A DNA stretch of 64,000 nucleotides from Tethya wilhelma (lineage: Eukaryota; Porifera; Demospongiae; Tethyida; Tethyidae): positions 22,722,776 to 22,786,775 of the forward strand of contig CAXIPT010000001.1 in the NCBI GenBank assembly GCA_964030475.1, read 5' to 3'. The notes beneath the pieces are model-generated. The model made no database searches. It was given only the letters and a program-made list of their open reading frames with translations, and was not told the DNA's origin. Position numbers and translations under genes: made by a program. This document shows positions 46,401-57,479 of this stretch, one piece after another (the first letter of the stretch is position 1; every line of letters begins with the position of its first letter).

Positions 46401-46990
46401 TGAAGAATTCGCAAAGATAAAGCCATTTCCTGACCCAGTACTTCAAGATGATGGACACTAGAAACCATTTAATTAAGTCCATGGCACTGCTACTTCAGAG
46501 AAGCACAGACCTTCTCTTAACACTCAGAAGCGTAAATCACTACCATTTTATGCAAGTCTTCAGCATGTCAAGAACAGTGGCATGATGCTCCTTTGTGATG
46601 AGTGTGGTATGTGGCGTCTGATATACGCTACTTGAAAACTCCTGGCGAAGCTACTTGATCATGCATTGGATGATCCGAGGCTCTCCTTTTCTTGCGGTTC
46701 ACCCCTACAACTAAGAAGCTAACCTGCCTGAGGAATTAGAGTCAGTAGTTTTTGTTAAAAATTTGCAATGCCATGATCCAGTGGAGACATTGTATTACTC
46801 AGCCAACTATGAAGACATTTATATTTACTGCTCACAAGATATGAACTTGCCATCTGATTTAGGGAGTAAAGAGTACTTCCCTCAATGTGAAGACTGCAAC
46901 AAACTGAAAATGAAGAGAAAGAAGTCTAAATTTTTGTTTGCTATTCCCAGTACGGTAGTACTTGGGTACACAGGAATGGCACGGATGGCC
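43490..46990 (+). pseudogene. decayed multi-copy ORF of unnamed sponge/cnidarian-type family
   Basis: Successive frames on the plus strand form one ancestral protein of roughly 900 residues. It reads NTVKTLTDVLWYIDGQHSKL, then FSNLQSGFWDRSVWRSFKLE and LARGLQKYCDIL, then GNLHWVWHTSATDIT. Next come FSMIPSVTLSVDIPEDVSGS, ATTNPVLFVYSDSGPDHRVT and VKVLLSQITQRLQLKDLQ. After a MITE insertion (45461-46224) it continues CECHYFFEIKKCGEVDCPTC and LLCDECGMWRLIYA, with further Cys pairs near 46820-46900. At least six frameshifts or stops break it. I have seen similar uncharacterised, repetitive ORFs in cnidarian and sponge genomes, which suggests transposon or retroelement ancestry. The D in YSDSGPDHR could be catalytic, but that is only inference. 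Long ORFs on the minus strand here are shadows. Confidence 0.55.
45461..46224. mobile_element. hairpin-ended MITE, copy 4, inserted in the decayed ORF
   Basis: Starts aacccttggcgcgcgcatgc (then gcagcaagggtt) and ends ccaagggttaagcaccttgg (then tgcc). A (gtct)n tract follows the left end. TTCATT flanks both sides (45455-45460 and 46225-46230), but the same word follows copies 1 and 3, so it may be target preference rather than a duplication. Confidence 0.8.
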
Positions 46991-47770
46991 CATTAGCGCA
47001 ATACAAATATTCACGCGAATAACTCTGCAAAAACTGAGCGCTTAGCACTAAAAGGCTTCTAAAGCTACTATTTAGCTCTTTCTCTTTCTAATGAGCCCAA
47101 AAACATGGCCTAAAAACATCGCTAAAGTAACAAACACAAACATACCAAACCTCCAATTTTCTCCATCTTCTTCTTATTCTTATTCTTCTTCTTTTTCTAT
47201 CTTGGCTCAGAGACTATTCACTTTTAGAAGCTGATTCTTGAAAGAACGAACTTGGTTTCTTCCAGTACAATCGCTTTTGCCATCGGTTTTTAGCGCCTCT
47301 CATTGAGTAGCTAGATACAAGTGAAAAGCGCCTCCTCCATATGGCCGCCACTAATTTGTACACTCATGCATAATTCATTATCTTCTAGAAAATTCGAATT
47401 GACGACCCTTTCCACACACAAAAGTGTGCGTTATTTGGAATTAAATGCACTGAAGTTGCCTGGAACTATTTTGTGATACCTGGTTGCTCTTCTTAATAGA
47501 TGAATCAGGACTTTGATTATCATAACATATAGAACGGCAAGTAAATCTTATGATACAGCTCCTGCCTCCAAATGACTGAGATGTGTGTTTCACTTCAGTA
47601 TCAAGCAGGCTACATAACCAGTTGTGACTTCAAGTACCAGGTCAGCAGCCCGCCGCTGGCTCAGTGAGTCTGGCTTGTCAGACTACTAGCTCAGTAGCTA
47701 GCTACACACACCAACTCAAATGTAAATTTGAAGAAATATGGGAAAATGAGAACAAACAAGTAAAAAATAC
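46991..47770. other. no gene recognised
   Basis: Contains a TTCTTATT-type simple repeat at about 47163-47200. The 47690-47770 flank resembles the duplicated unit at 3990-4080. Confidence 0.4.
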
Positions 47771-48000
47771 ATTGGAAACGTAATGAGACACAGTAAATCG
47801 TAAAAACAACGCAAACAAGATGTAATGGCTGTTAGAGTGTGTAAGGAATTCTTCCTGTGGGCAAAATGAGAGACTCAATAAGGAGATTGTTAAATGCAGC
47901 CCATACAGGAAGAAATCTGCACACACTCTAACAGCCATTACATCTTGTTTGCGTTCTTTTTACGATTTAGCCATTCCTGTGTCTCATTACATTTCCAATG
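47771..48000. mobile_element. MITE, copy B (copy A at 4184-4414)
   Basis: Inverted arms cattggaaacgtaatgagac and gtctcattacatttccaatg, with aacgcaaacaagatgtaatg inside. This copy is more symmetrical than copy A. Confidence 0.85.
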
Positions 48001-48040
48001 TTTTGGAAAAATGTTTTGGACGGGAAACAACAAAGCTATT

Positions 48041-48812
48041 AACAGTGGCCTAAGATAAATCATATAGCATTTGAAAGCTCATTTCATGCTGAACACAATG
48101 GTAAAACATGTTTACTTCTGCCATCTACCCATCTTTAAACTATAAACCCTCTACTGGTAATGGTCAAAAGTATGTAGTCGGTACAGAGAAAAACGCCTAA
48201 AAGCACTTTAAGTATATAAAAAAAAGGTCATATAAAATTGGCCATTGTAGTCAGTGCGATGAGAACATTTTAACGATATCCATTTTGTTATGATTTGCTA
48301 AATTTTGGCCTGATTAGGTCCTACCCAGTGTATGCACTGTTTTATGATTGTTTTCCAAGGAAGTGTATAGGGGTTCTGAATAAAACCAACTCTGTATCAT
48401 CTGTTTTTATCCAAAATAGTATAAATTATATAACCTTTGAAAGCTGATTTCACTCTTACTACAATGGTACCATTTTCATTCCCAAAAAATAAACCTTTTA
48501 CTGGCGACAGTCAAAAGTATGTAGTCGGTCTAGAAAAAACACTTAAAAGCACTTTGAGTATATTAAGGTGTATAATAATCATATGAAATTGGGACCTGCA
48601 CCATTGTAGTCAGTGTGATGAGAGCATTTTAATGATATCCATTTTGTAATGATTTGCTAAAGTTTGGCCTGATAGGTCCCACCTCTGTTTTTGTAGGGAT
48701 ACGATTATTTCCAGTGGGAATGTATGCACTACTGCATGGTTCTCAATATAATAGTGTTAACTATAACTAGTACTACAAATGGTAAAGTATACTGAATTTC
48801 AACTCGGAAATT
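48041..48812. repeat. dispersed repeat, inverted partner at 26262-27045
   Basis: See partner. It contains two units with ccattgtagtcagtgcgatg. It directly precedes the TTAA-flanked element. Confidence 0.8.
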
Positions 48813-49256
48813 AAAAACCAGAAACTAGACTTGCAAATGTTGCTTGGTTAAAGGGGGGCTGACATGAAAAACCGAAAAATTTATTTTTTGGTATCAAACT
48901 GTAGCTCAGGTTGGAATATCAGGCTTGTTTTTCTTTATTGTGAGTCTACAGTGGACAATAACCACAAGAATTGAGCTAAAAAATCACAGCAAAATTTCCT
49001 TGATGGGCGGAGTTTACGTGTGACTTCACGGGGGGAACGAGTTCAATGCAAAGAAACACAAAGCATAGCCTGGTTGCTGTTTTCTAGCCCCCATAGTGAA
49101 GTACTGAGTAGCTGCAGGATGTTCTAACACATATTGTGAAGAAGTCAATCTTTTTAAGTTCCCAAAGATCCTGTTATACGTTGCGAATGGGCAAAAAAAA
49201 TATAGAGAACAAGAGCAAATTGGTCAGGTCCAGCCTGAGCCTGAGACCATTTTGAG

Positions 49257-49703
49257 GTTACCCGGTTGAGCCTGACTTGTCTGATCAGATCTGTGGGGCG
49301 TGCAGAAGAGAAGACATAAATCTGATGCCATTCCAACTATATTCCAGAGGTCTATCTAGTGCAGGACCAAGTTTTGAGAAGGCTCAGCATGTATATAGTA
49401 CTGACTTCACTGAGTTATCAAAAGAGATCATCAAGCAGACCACCTATATCCATGATGGTTCAAAGCCAAATAGTGGCAGACTCAGAGCTGCTTATGAAGA
49501 GAGAGAGAGGGTAAGCCTACGGTAGATCATGTATACAGGACAGAATTAAAAATAGCTTTCAAGTTTCAAGCTAGTATTACTGTGACCATGTCTGCTACTA
49601 GATACTAACTGGATTACTGGATCATGAACCAGAACCCTCACAAGAAACAAGTATAGCATCTGAGGAGGCAGCATCCCAGCTCCAATGTGATACTAGAGTT
49701 TAA
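49257..49703 (+). CDS. two-exon ORF of unknown function within the TTAA element
   Basis: Exon 1 (to 49510) reads PDLSDQICGACRREDINLMP, then VYSTDFTELSKEIIKQTTYI and SGRLRAAYEERER, with donor gtaagc. Exon 2 (49602-49703) follows gctactag and continues in phase as ILTGLLDHEPEPSQETSIAS, then a stop. The start lies upstream, probably another exon. No domain recognised. It is uninterrupted, unlike its neighbour. Confidence 0.35.
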
Positions 49704-50249
49704 GTTACCCCAGAAAGGAAGGTTTCAAACCAGCAGCAGGACAAAATTAAATCAGTTCTGTTGGTATGTGAAGCATGACGTACTTAGCATTACATGTTTA
49801 AAAAAATTTTGTTATAGAATTTACAGTCAGTGCTAATCCACTAACAGACATAATATTTATTATTTATAGGTCTGTAGGTAAAAATCAAGCCAGATGTGCA
49901 TTCTGTTGCAGTCTGAATACGTTGATGTACCTATATGAAAGAAACCATTAGACGATGTACAGAGGGAATCAGTTTTGACCCCAGCTCCTCTCAGTAGCTA
50001 TAGCCAGTCATAGGAAGGACCTCAGGTTGATAAGCCTACTGCCATCAAAAGTCATGACATTAAATTATTATTTGAACAATTTAGGCCATTGTTCAAGTTG
50101 TGAGACATGTGCATGATGAAAAGTTTGGATGGTGTCACTGTTCAGTTATGTTAGTGGTGGCTGGGTACTTGAATCCAATATAAAGCCCATCAGTAGCTAG
50201 ATATTTTTGAGACAGCACAACTATATATATATAGGTAACGTAACTCGTT

Positions 50250-50905
50250 CTGTCCTTCCTACTAGTACTGAACCACCTCCAGCAGAGTAGGTTAGCTGTC
50301 AATAAGCAGTAAACCTGTATTGCCTGAAAAGATAATGAAAAGCAGTTAGTAAATTAATGATACTATTTTGGTTAAACTCACTCATGTCAGGGTGCACAGT
50401 CACAGATATCGGTAGGTGAAGAAGCAACTTTGTAACCCAAACATTAAGGCATACAGCACCAAACACCTCATGTTCGATTATACAATTGACTGTGTCTGAT
50501 TCAGCTTCCATATCTTGTCACAGATTTTTTTGCAGCACAGACAGTCGACATTGTACTGAACACAGTGGCCGGACCACACTGATGCACTGCCACCTGAGCT
50601 ACAATTGTCCACATAAAATAAACAAAAAAACAAAAAAATATGAGAATTATAGCTGACAGACTTACCAATCAGTGCTTCCTAGCCTATCCTGTCTTGCATC
50701 TTGGTCAGATGAATCTCCAGAGTCTCCACAGCTGTCACTTCCAGCAGATTGCTCATACAAGTATGGCTCAATTCTGTGTGAGCTTCCATCACTATCTGAA
50801 GCACTGTCTTGGCTTTCAAATGGAGAGGATGAATAACCAAGGCTCAAAACATTACTGCTTGCACTTGAATCATCGTTGTTGTTGTCAATAGCAGAGCTGT
50901 GGCTG
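50250..50905 (-). pseudogene. P2X7-like zinc-binding domain ORF in the TTAA element
   Basis: Exon 1 (about 50905-50664) is Ser/Asp-rich (DNNNDDSSASSNVLSLGYSS, SGDSSDQDARQDRLGSTDW) and ends at a gtaagt donor in phase 2. Exon 2 follows aattgtag and gives C-SGGSASVWSGHCVQYNVDC-LCC. Across a frameshift near 50520 it gives VNCIIEHEVFGAVCLNVWV. A further exon after cttttcag reads QYRFTAY, TGA, QLTYSAGG and RVTLP. The order Ser-rich, DWC...C...C.CC, CI.EH..F..VCLN..V, YR..AYRQ...W, R..LP is that of the P2X7 C-terminal-like domain, which is often carried by sponge and cnidarian repeats. The TGA replaces an Arg codon, CGA. Confidence 0.6.
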
Positions 50906-51422
50906 TGTTCAGGTAGCTACTAAATACGAAGAAACGTTCCCCCCGTGACGTCACGTAGTAGCTCCACCCAAACAGGAAATACAGAAATTTGCCTATCCTG
51001 GTGGATTTTGCTCACCTCAGATCATGCAAGTTTTTACTGCTTTAGAATTTTTTGTTATTTTTTTGACTATTTTTCCTCTAACACTTAAAGTACATTTTGG
51101 TGCAAAAAAATTTTTGCGTGTCAGCCCCCCTTTAATAAAAAACCAAGAACTACTTTATACCACTTTTAATCCACTAAGTTATAACTAAAACTAAACACAA
51201 AGCTTAGATTGAAAGCTTAAATTCTCCTTCAGCTAGCTAGTTCGTGTATGTACTAGATCATCCAGCATAGCCTGCACATGCGGCATGCATGCAGCTGAGA
51301 GAATTACGTGATACGCCTCTACCATGTGATTTTCCTCGTGTGCAAAGTGTTTAAGTGAGTGTCAACGGTTGAGTTTCTGTGTTTGACTCTAAAAGCTGTA
51401 TCGACCAAATTTGAACTAATAA

Positions 51423-52181
51423 ATGGCAGAAGCTGGAACATCCAGAGCCACGTTATCAATATCACCACCTCTCCGGCAGGCTCAGTCGGCAGGTTGGAAG
51501 CGGAGTGTAGTCTGGAATTGTTTTGAATACCATGCTGCTACAAATAAAAGTATCTGCCAGGTTTCTGATTCTGATGAGAGTGATACTTGTGGCATTAGTA
51601 TAACTGAAAAATTCCGAACAAACCTTCGCCACAACCTTGAAAAAAACCCACCCATCTCAGTTTGCTGAGCTTTGGGCAAAAGAGGAAGAGGAAAAGAAAG
51701 TGCCAAATCTTTAAAGTACACCCAGCAAATTACTTTAGCAGAAAGCTTCAGCCGCCACTCAACAGTTCCATACCCCAAAGTGAATCACATCACCAAATTT
51801 CAGCCATCTTCATTCGAAGTTCAAATGTACCTGTTAATATCGTCAACAATCTTGAATTCAAGGACCTACTACATACAATGGACAGTCGATATGTAGTTCC
51901 AGGAAGGTTGTCTATCAGAAAGGAAATTGACAAGGTACTTATTAAATTGAAAGCAAAGATTAGCTCTTACATTGAAGAGGCAAATAAGATATGCATTTGT
52001 GCTGACGTATGGTCTAAGAAAGGACCGACAAGTTCCTATTTGGGCATCACTGGGCATTTCTTTTCAAGAAAGGATCATCGAAGACACTGTATCACACTAG
52101 CTGTTCGTGGTATGCCTTCACCTCACACTGGTGCCAATATCCGAAAGTTGGTTGACAAAGATATTCCTCAAAGTAAAGTGT
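51423..52181 (+). pseudogene. hAT transposase, 5' part, with BED-type zinc finger
   Basis: The ORF from 51423 reads WNCFEYHAATNKSIC, then FRTNLRHNLEK, a BED finger (W..F, C, L.HL) with degenerate metal ligands. After a shift in the A/C run at about 51650 it reads HPSQFAELWAKEEEEKKVP. After another it reads NLEFKDLLHTMDSRYVVPGR, CICADVWSKKGPTSSYLGIT and RHCITLAVRGMPSPHTGANI, the RNase H-like start of hAT transposases (ADVWS with the catalytic Asp). The frame is cut at 52181 by the P-type transposon. The 3' half is not in the window. Confidence 0.75.
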
Positions 52182-52954
52182 CTGCGTAGATAATATAGAC
52201 TACGTGACCGGGATTGGAAACGCCCATTCACTCCAATGTAATTTTCACGGACAGCGCGGGTTTCAATTTTTGACAGCTGCCATAAAATTCGCGAGTTCTT
52301 TGCATGCAACTTTTCAGCAAGAAAAGAAGCGGAAGGAAGCTAGGAGAAGCAATAATTTTGTTGCAGTGAAAGTTCATGGAAGCAGGTAAGAATATACTTA
52401 ATGGCACTGGGAATAATAAAGTGCAAATGTGCACTTATGTTTGCATTTTAGGCCGAATTGTACTAAGTTTTGTGGCGAGTCTATGAACTCTCGTTCTTTC
52501 TGTACCTCTAACTACTAAAATGAGCTAGCAATAGTCGTAATTATTATCATTGTAGTAAGTACTTTTGATGCAATATGGAATGGGCTAATGTTGTGGAGCA
52601 TTCAACAAAGGACTATACAAAAATTTTGTCAATGAATGCGTAGGGTATACTAGAGCTCCATGCACGCTTTTTCTGTACCTCCTAGGACTAGACTATTCTC
52701 TGGCTATTGCTAATGCTGTCACTTTTAGATGCATTAGGCTCTATTGTGTGGAACAGGCAGGGGGGTTATTCGTGGGAAGGTCTATTTTTCAGTTAAACGG
52801 CGTGTTTACTACAAGTACTTAGACTAAGTGATTTTTAATCACATAGCAACAAGATTGGGTAGATAAAGTACTTGAGCTCTAAAAGTACAGCTTGTAGCAA
52901 GACTTATACATGCTTACACACTTCAGTACTTAAACTTATAGTTCTAATTTTTAG

Positions 52955-55900
52955 GATGGGACGTAAGCTAAGATTGTCGTACAAGAAGAAACATTATAAC
53001 AAAGTGCAGCCTAGGCCAGTCTCTGAGCCAATGGAATTGGATGCTAAATTGGAGCCCACTGTCCAAGTGCATCCTCAGGCTGATGTTTCTACTATGATTC
53101 CAATGGAATCTTCTCCTCTCTCTCTCACTTTATCTTTCTCCCGTTCTATATTCATGACAAGTCCTTGTATTGATTTGGAGAGCATTTGTCGAAAAGCTTC
53201 TAAAGCTGACATTGCAGAAGGTATATAATTATTATATTGACAAAATTGTTTTGATTCGAGACAGTAATTATAATCTTAATATTATTATACAGGTTGGGCA
53301 TGTATACAACAAGATCAAGAGGTAGTCTACTACCAAGTTGATTCGGCAGTTGCAAGTGGCACACCGACTGTCACTTTTAGCCTGCACATAGGAAGGAGTT
53401 TGTCTTGGCTGCTGTACTATTGTGGTGTGAATGTGTCAGCACTTCATTGTCATCTCTCTCGTATACCACCAATTATCAGCAATTTATCAATTATGGAGAA
53501 TCTCTTCATCAGATTGTCTTCATGTAAGCCCTGCATTGGGAATTCTGACCCACGTTTCTTGGCTCTACGATCCTTAAAAGATGGCGTGTTCCGAGATGTC
53601 AAAGGTTTGAATACCATCATAGTATTATATCTTATTCAATGATACTATACAATTTGACAACAAGTAAAATGTTCAATGTTGAAAAAATTAATTCTTGTAG
53701 GAACATTTGTAGAGGCCAGTGTAGAATCCAAGATCCTCTGTTCTCCAACAATCCGTCACAGTAATTGTGAGCTGCTGACAACAAGCCCAAGCCAACGCTG
53801 CACAGCATGTACCTCATATCGAGATACATTACGCGCTTTGTGTAGTAAGCAGCAGGCTCATCAAACCACCTCTCGGAGTGATCCAAGTAGCTGTGTGAAC
53901 TATCGCTTCCTATCTGAGTCAGAACTGAGAGACAGACTGCAAGCAACACATAGTTTACAGCGCAACACACAAAAGAAGCTTGAACGGTTGAAGGTACATA
54001 ATATATAGGCCTTGACAAATAATCTTATCTATTACTAATTGTATTATTCTGTTCTAAGACTTCATTAATTTTAATAATAATTATAATCAGGCTAAAATTG
54101 CACAATCAGTTGAGAAGAATGGAGTAAACTTGGATGATGAATCACACGATGACATGGTGAAGATGGTTCAGGAGTACTCTGATGTTGCTCTCAAGAAACA
54201 CACTCCTGATTAATTTCAACACATTTTCTGGCAGCAGCAACTCCAGTGTGTGCAGCAAAAGAGCCGATGTCACAGAAGGTGGCATCCAATCATGATAAAG
54301 TGGGCTCTTTATCTACGGCATCTTTCTGGAAAAGCGTACGATACCATCCGTGAATCTGAGGTGATCACTTTACCATCTCAGCGGACTCTTCGAGACTATA
54401 CATACTTCGTCAACAGTGAAGTTGGATTCTCAGCTGATGTAGACCAGCAGTTAATGGATGCAGCACGGGTTGACAGTTTGGAGGAGTACCAGAAGCACAT
54501 TGCTCTTATCTTCGATGAGATGTACATTAAGGAGGATCTTGTCTTTAGCAAGAACACAGGTTAATAATTGATGTGTATGACTTTATGTAATACTATGTTG
54601 AAAAAAAACTGTTGCACATTAAATTTTGTTTTACTGATCCAGGCCGCCTTGTCGGATTCACTAATCTGGGAACAGTGAATGACACCCTCTTGAAGTTTGA
54701 AAAATCACTTCAATCAGAGCAGGACTCACCTCCAGCCTTGGCAAAAACCATGTTGGTGTTTTTTGTGAGAGGGCTCTTCACCAACTTTCAGTTCCCTTAT
54801 GCTCAGTTTGCATGCCAGAATCTCTCAGGGGATCTCGTGTTTAATCCTTTTTGGGAAGCTGTACGGAGGTAATCAACAGTAGTGTACAGCTGCAGTATTT
54901 GTATGTACTTTGCCAATGTGACACATTAATTGTGGTTTATTATTATAATACTTAGGTTGGAACGAATGGGCTTGAAGGTGATAGCAGCAACTGCTGATGG
55001 TGCTTCTCCTAACAGGAGATTTTTCCAACTGCATGCTACATCTGGATCTGGAGCTGTGTATAAAACACCCAACCCCTATGCTGCTGATGGTCGTTTTGTT
55101 TATTTTTTCTCCGATCCTCCTCACTTACTTAAAACTATTCGTAACTGCTTGTATAGCAACAAGAGAAATTTGTGGGTAAGTCAAAACATGTGCACCACAT
55201 GCATGCTGTGTTCAATGCACAATCTTTATTTTTAAGTGCAATGATCAGAGTCTCTCTTGGAGTCACATCGAGAAGCTATATCTCAAGAACAGTACAAGCG
55301 GTTTGTCCCTGGTGCCAAAACTCAAATACGAACACATATACCTCACCAGTTTTTCAAAAATGAGAGTGGATTTGGCTGGCTAGGTATAAATTATAGGAAT
55401 ATAAATTACAGGAATAAAATACTATATTGTGGATGAAACAAATTAATCATGCCACTACATTAGGTGATGAGTACAACAGTTGCTGAGGCATTACGCTTGA
55501 CTGGTGGAGAAGAGGCAAAAGCAACAGCTGACTTCATTGAACTTGTGGACAAGTTTTTTGATTGCTTCAATGTGACTAACTTTGTTTCAGGGAAGCACAA
55601 CCGTAAAGCATTCCAAGATCCAATTCGACCAAATGATTTCAGATTGACGGTATGAAAATTATACACACAAATTCTTGTCTATAGCTTTGTTCACAATCTT
55701 GCTATATGATGTATTTACTATACAGTGGCTAAAGGTTGACTTTTTGGGCTACCTGGATCATTGGGAAGCATCTGTTAACTCAAGACAAGGCTTCAGTAAA
55801 ACAGAAAAGAATAAAATGCTACTCAGTGAAGCTACAAGAACAGGCCTAAAGTTTACTGGTAAGAACAAAACACAACAGTTACTGTTATTATGTACGTAGT

Positions 55901-56264
55901 ACATGCTTTTGTATGAATGCATGCATATTGACCTGTCATTTTACTCTCTTAAATTTCAGTTAAAGCATTTGTTGAAATGGTTGAGTACCTCTTCACTCTA
56001 CCAGGAGTCAAGTGCTTCTTAAGTGAGCGAATTGGCCAAGACCCCCTTGAGAAATTTTTTGGCAACCAACGACAGAGGGGGGGTGTAAACGAAAACCCAA
56101 CAGTCAAAGAGTTTTGTCAAAACACCCAAGCCCTTCGAGTAATCAACACAGTCTGCAGAGATGTTCGGGGCAACTGTCGTGGCAAAAGAAAGCAAGGAAT
56201 AGAAATAGACGAGAACACTAGCATTCCTCTGAAGAAAAGGAAGAGAGCCGGTGCCAGGTCATAG
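52955..56264 (+). pseudogene. P-element/THAP9-type transposase, ten exons, two nonsense codons
   Basis: Exons with matching phases: 52955-53220 (ATG 52956), 53293-53604, 53701-53993, 54091-54559, 54643-54868, 54956-55175, 55237-55383, 55464-55649, 55726-55858, 55960-56264; about 850 codons. Introns are about 65-100 bp, all GT-AG. Signatures: coiled-coil-like LRDRLQATHSLQRNTQKKLE; LIFDEMYIKEDLVF (first catalytic Asp region) with LVGFTNLG; TADGASPNRRFFQLH; FSDPPHLLKTIRNCLYSN; GQDPLEKFFGNQRQRGGVNE. These are the order and motifs of P-element/THAP9 transposases. No THAP zinc finger is visible; the N-terminus is basic (MGRKLRLSYKKKHYNK). In-frame TAA at 54211-54213 (after KKHTPD) and TAG at 55381-55383 (a Gln or similar expected at the exon end) make it inactive. 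The truncated copy at 13122-14454 covers exons 1-2. Confidence 0.85.
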
Positions 56265-56376
56265 TTGGATCCATTGTCAATGTCAAGCCAGGAACCACTG
56301 TTTCAGTATATAATCATTGTCTAGCTACATCGGATTCCATGATTGTAAATTAACTTTAATAATAATTATAATAATA

Positions 56377-56377
<1 letters not shown>

Positions 56378-56408
<31 letters not shown>
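56378..56408. repeat. GT microsatellite
   Basis: (tg)n of about 15 units between the two convergent transposon ORFs. Confidence 0.9.
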
Positions 56409-56411
<3 letters not shown>

Positions 56412-56484
56412 AAAAAAGTAATGACATGTATATAGTGACACTATATGCTAATGATCCATGGCAACAGGAAAAAAAAATATATTG

Positions 56485-57479
56485 TCATGACTTTGTTGCA
56501 ATTGTTTTTCTTAGCGCTTTTGATTTTTGAGTAGATGTCTTAGTTGCTTGTTTATATAGTTCCATAAATGATCTTGCAAAAGAAAAGCCTCTGACTGTTA
56601 GATATAAGTCCACTATCATTTTTAGGAGAGTATCAGCCTTGTCTTCTTCTATTTCAATTGTCAGCATAGACCAGTAAAACTTCACTTCTTCATCGCTCAT
56701 TACTTCCACTTTTGCTTTTTGTTTGAGATCACTAGTAGCTATAATATCTTTGTGAGAGTTGAAAATGGTTCGAACAACGAGTTCAATTGAATTGAATAGC
56801 ATCCCTGTAGTCTCACTCACAAGACAAAGTCCGCCTCTGTTTATTGCATGCACCCATTCAGCACTTTCACTCACACATTCATCTTCATCACACAGGTCCA
56901 TCAGGCATAGAAGTAGTTCTTCCTTATGTGGATGAGCCGATGTTTCCACTTTGTCCTTGACCTTCTTGCATACATATCCAGCTACATATCGAAGTGTATT
57001 AAGTTCCTCATAGGTTAAAGACAACGATGGGATAACTGCACACTGATCAGAACTAGTATTATTGACTGTCTCAGTTTGCGCTAGAGTAATAAAAGTGCTT
57101 GTAATTAGCTCCTTCATTAGTTCGTCAGTGATGGATTGAAACAACAATGGATCCTTTTCCAACCTTGCTGCCTCAAAAAACTTATGCCATAGCTGTAAAA
57201 AGCAGTCAGATGTGCGCAGTCCATGGAAGCTTTTCCAAATCTTCTCTCTTTGTGACTTTGGCAAAGCCGTGACTGATGCTTGTGGTAAACAGTCGGTAAG
57301 CTTTTTAACCAGTCTGTTGGCAAAGGTAGCAAGTATCTCCTTGTTGTGGTGGTCATTAATCCATTGAAGAAGGTTGTTTGCTGTTGAATGAGCTCGAGAT
57401 GCTTGAGGGGTTGGAAATTTGAATCCCTCATCTTCAATAATGGATCTAATGATGCCTTTAAGCAGCTCAGAATTATGAT
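56485..57479 (-). CDS. transposon-associated ORF with YVAGYVCKK motif, terminal exon
   Basis: The open frame begins at an acceptor (ttcggtgtag) at 57479 and runs about 330 codons without interruption. It reads NSELLKGIIRSIIEDEGF, then LVKKLTDCLPQ, then LTYEELNTLRYVAGYVCKKV, HPHKEELLLCLMDL, and AINRGGLCLVSETTGMLFNS. It ends basic (TKTSTQKSKALRKTIATKS). A similar L.Y.AGYV..K segment followed by a Cys/Leu-rich helix occurs near the C-terminus of P-type and related transposases, so a transposon role is likely, but I cannot name the family. It converges with the P-type transposase (stop to stop 220 bp). Exons upstream lie beyond the N at 57522. Intact frame, unlike its neighbour. Confidence 0.55.

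Larger units (their letters stand above)
48848..51135. mobile_element. TTAA-flanked DNA transposon (Kolobok- or piggyBac-like target)
   Basis: The left end ttaaaggggggctgaca (48848) and the right end tgtcagccccccttta(a) (to 51135) are perfect inverted repeats of 17 bp with TTAA at both edges. The 2.29-kb interior holds two convergent multi-exon ORF remnants. TTAA targeting is typical of Kolobok and piggyBac elements. No transposase of either type was recognised inside, so it may be a non-autonomous carrier. Confidence 0.8.

Noticed and set aside
52872..52955. Upstream ATG (52872) as the start of the P-type transposase
   Set aside because: A good acceptor (ctaatttttag) lies just before ATG 52956. 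The upstream codons look like untranslated sequence and are also present as non-coding sequence in the copy at 13.7 kb.
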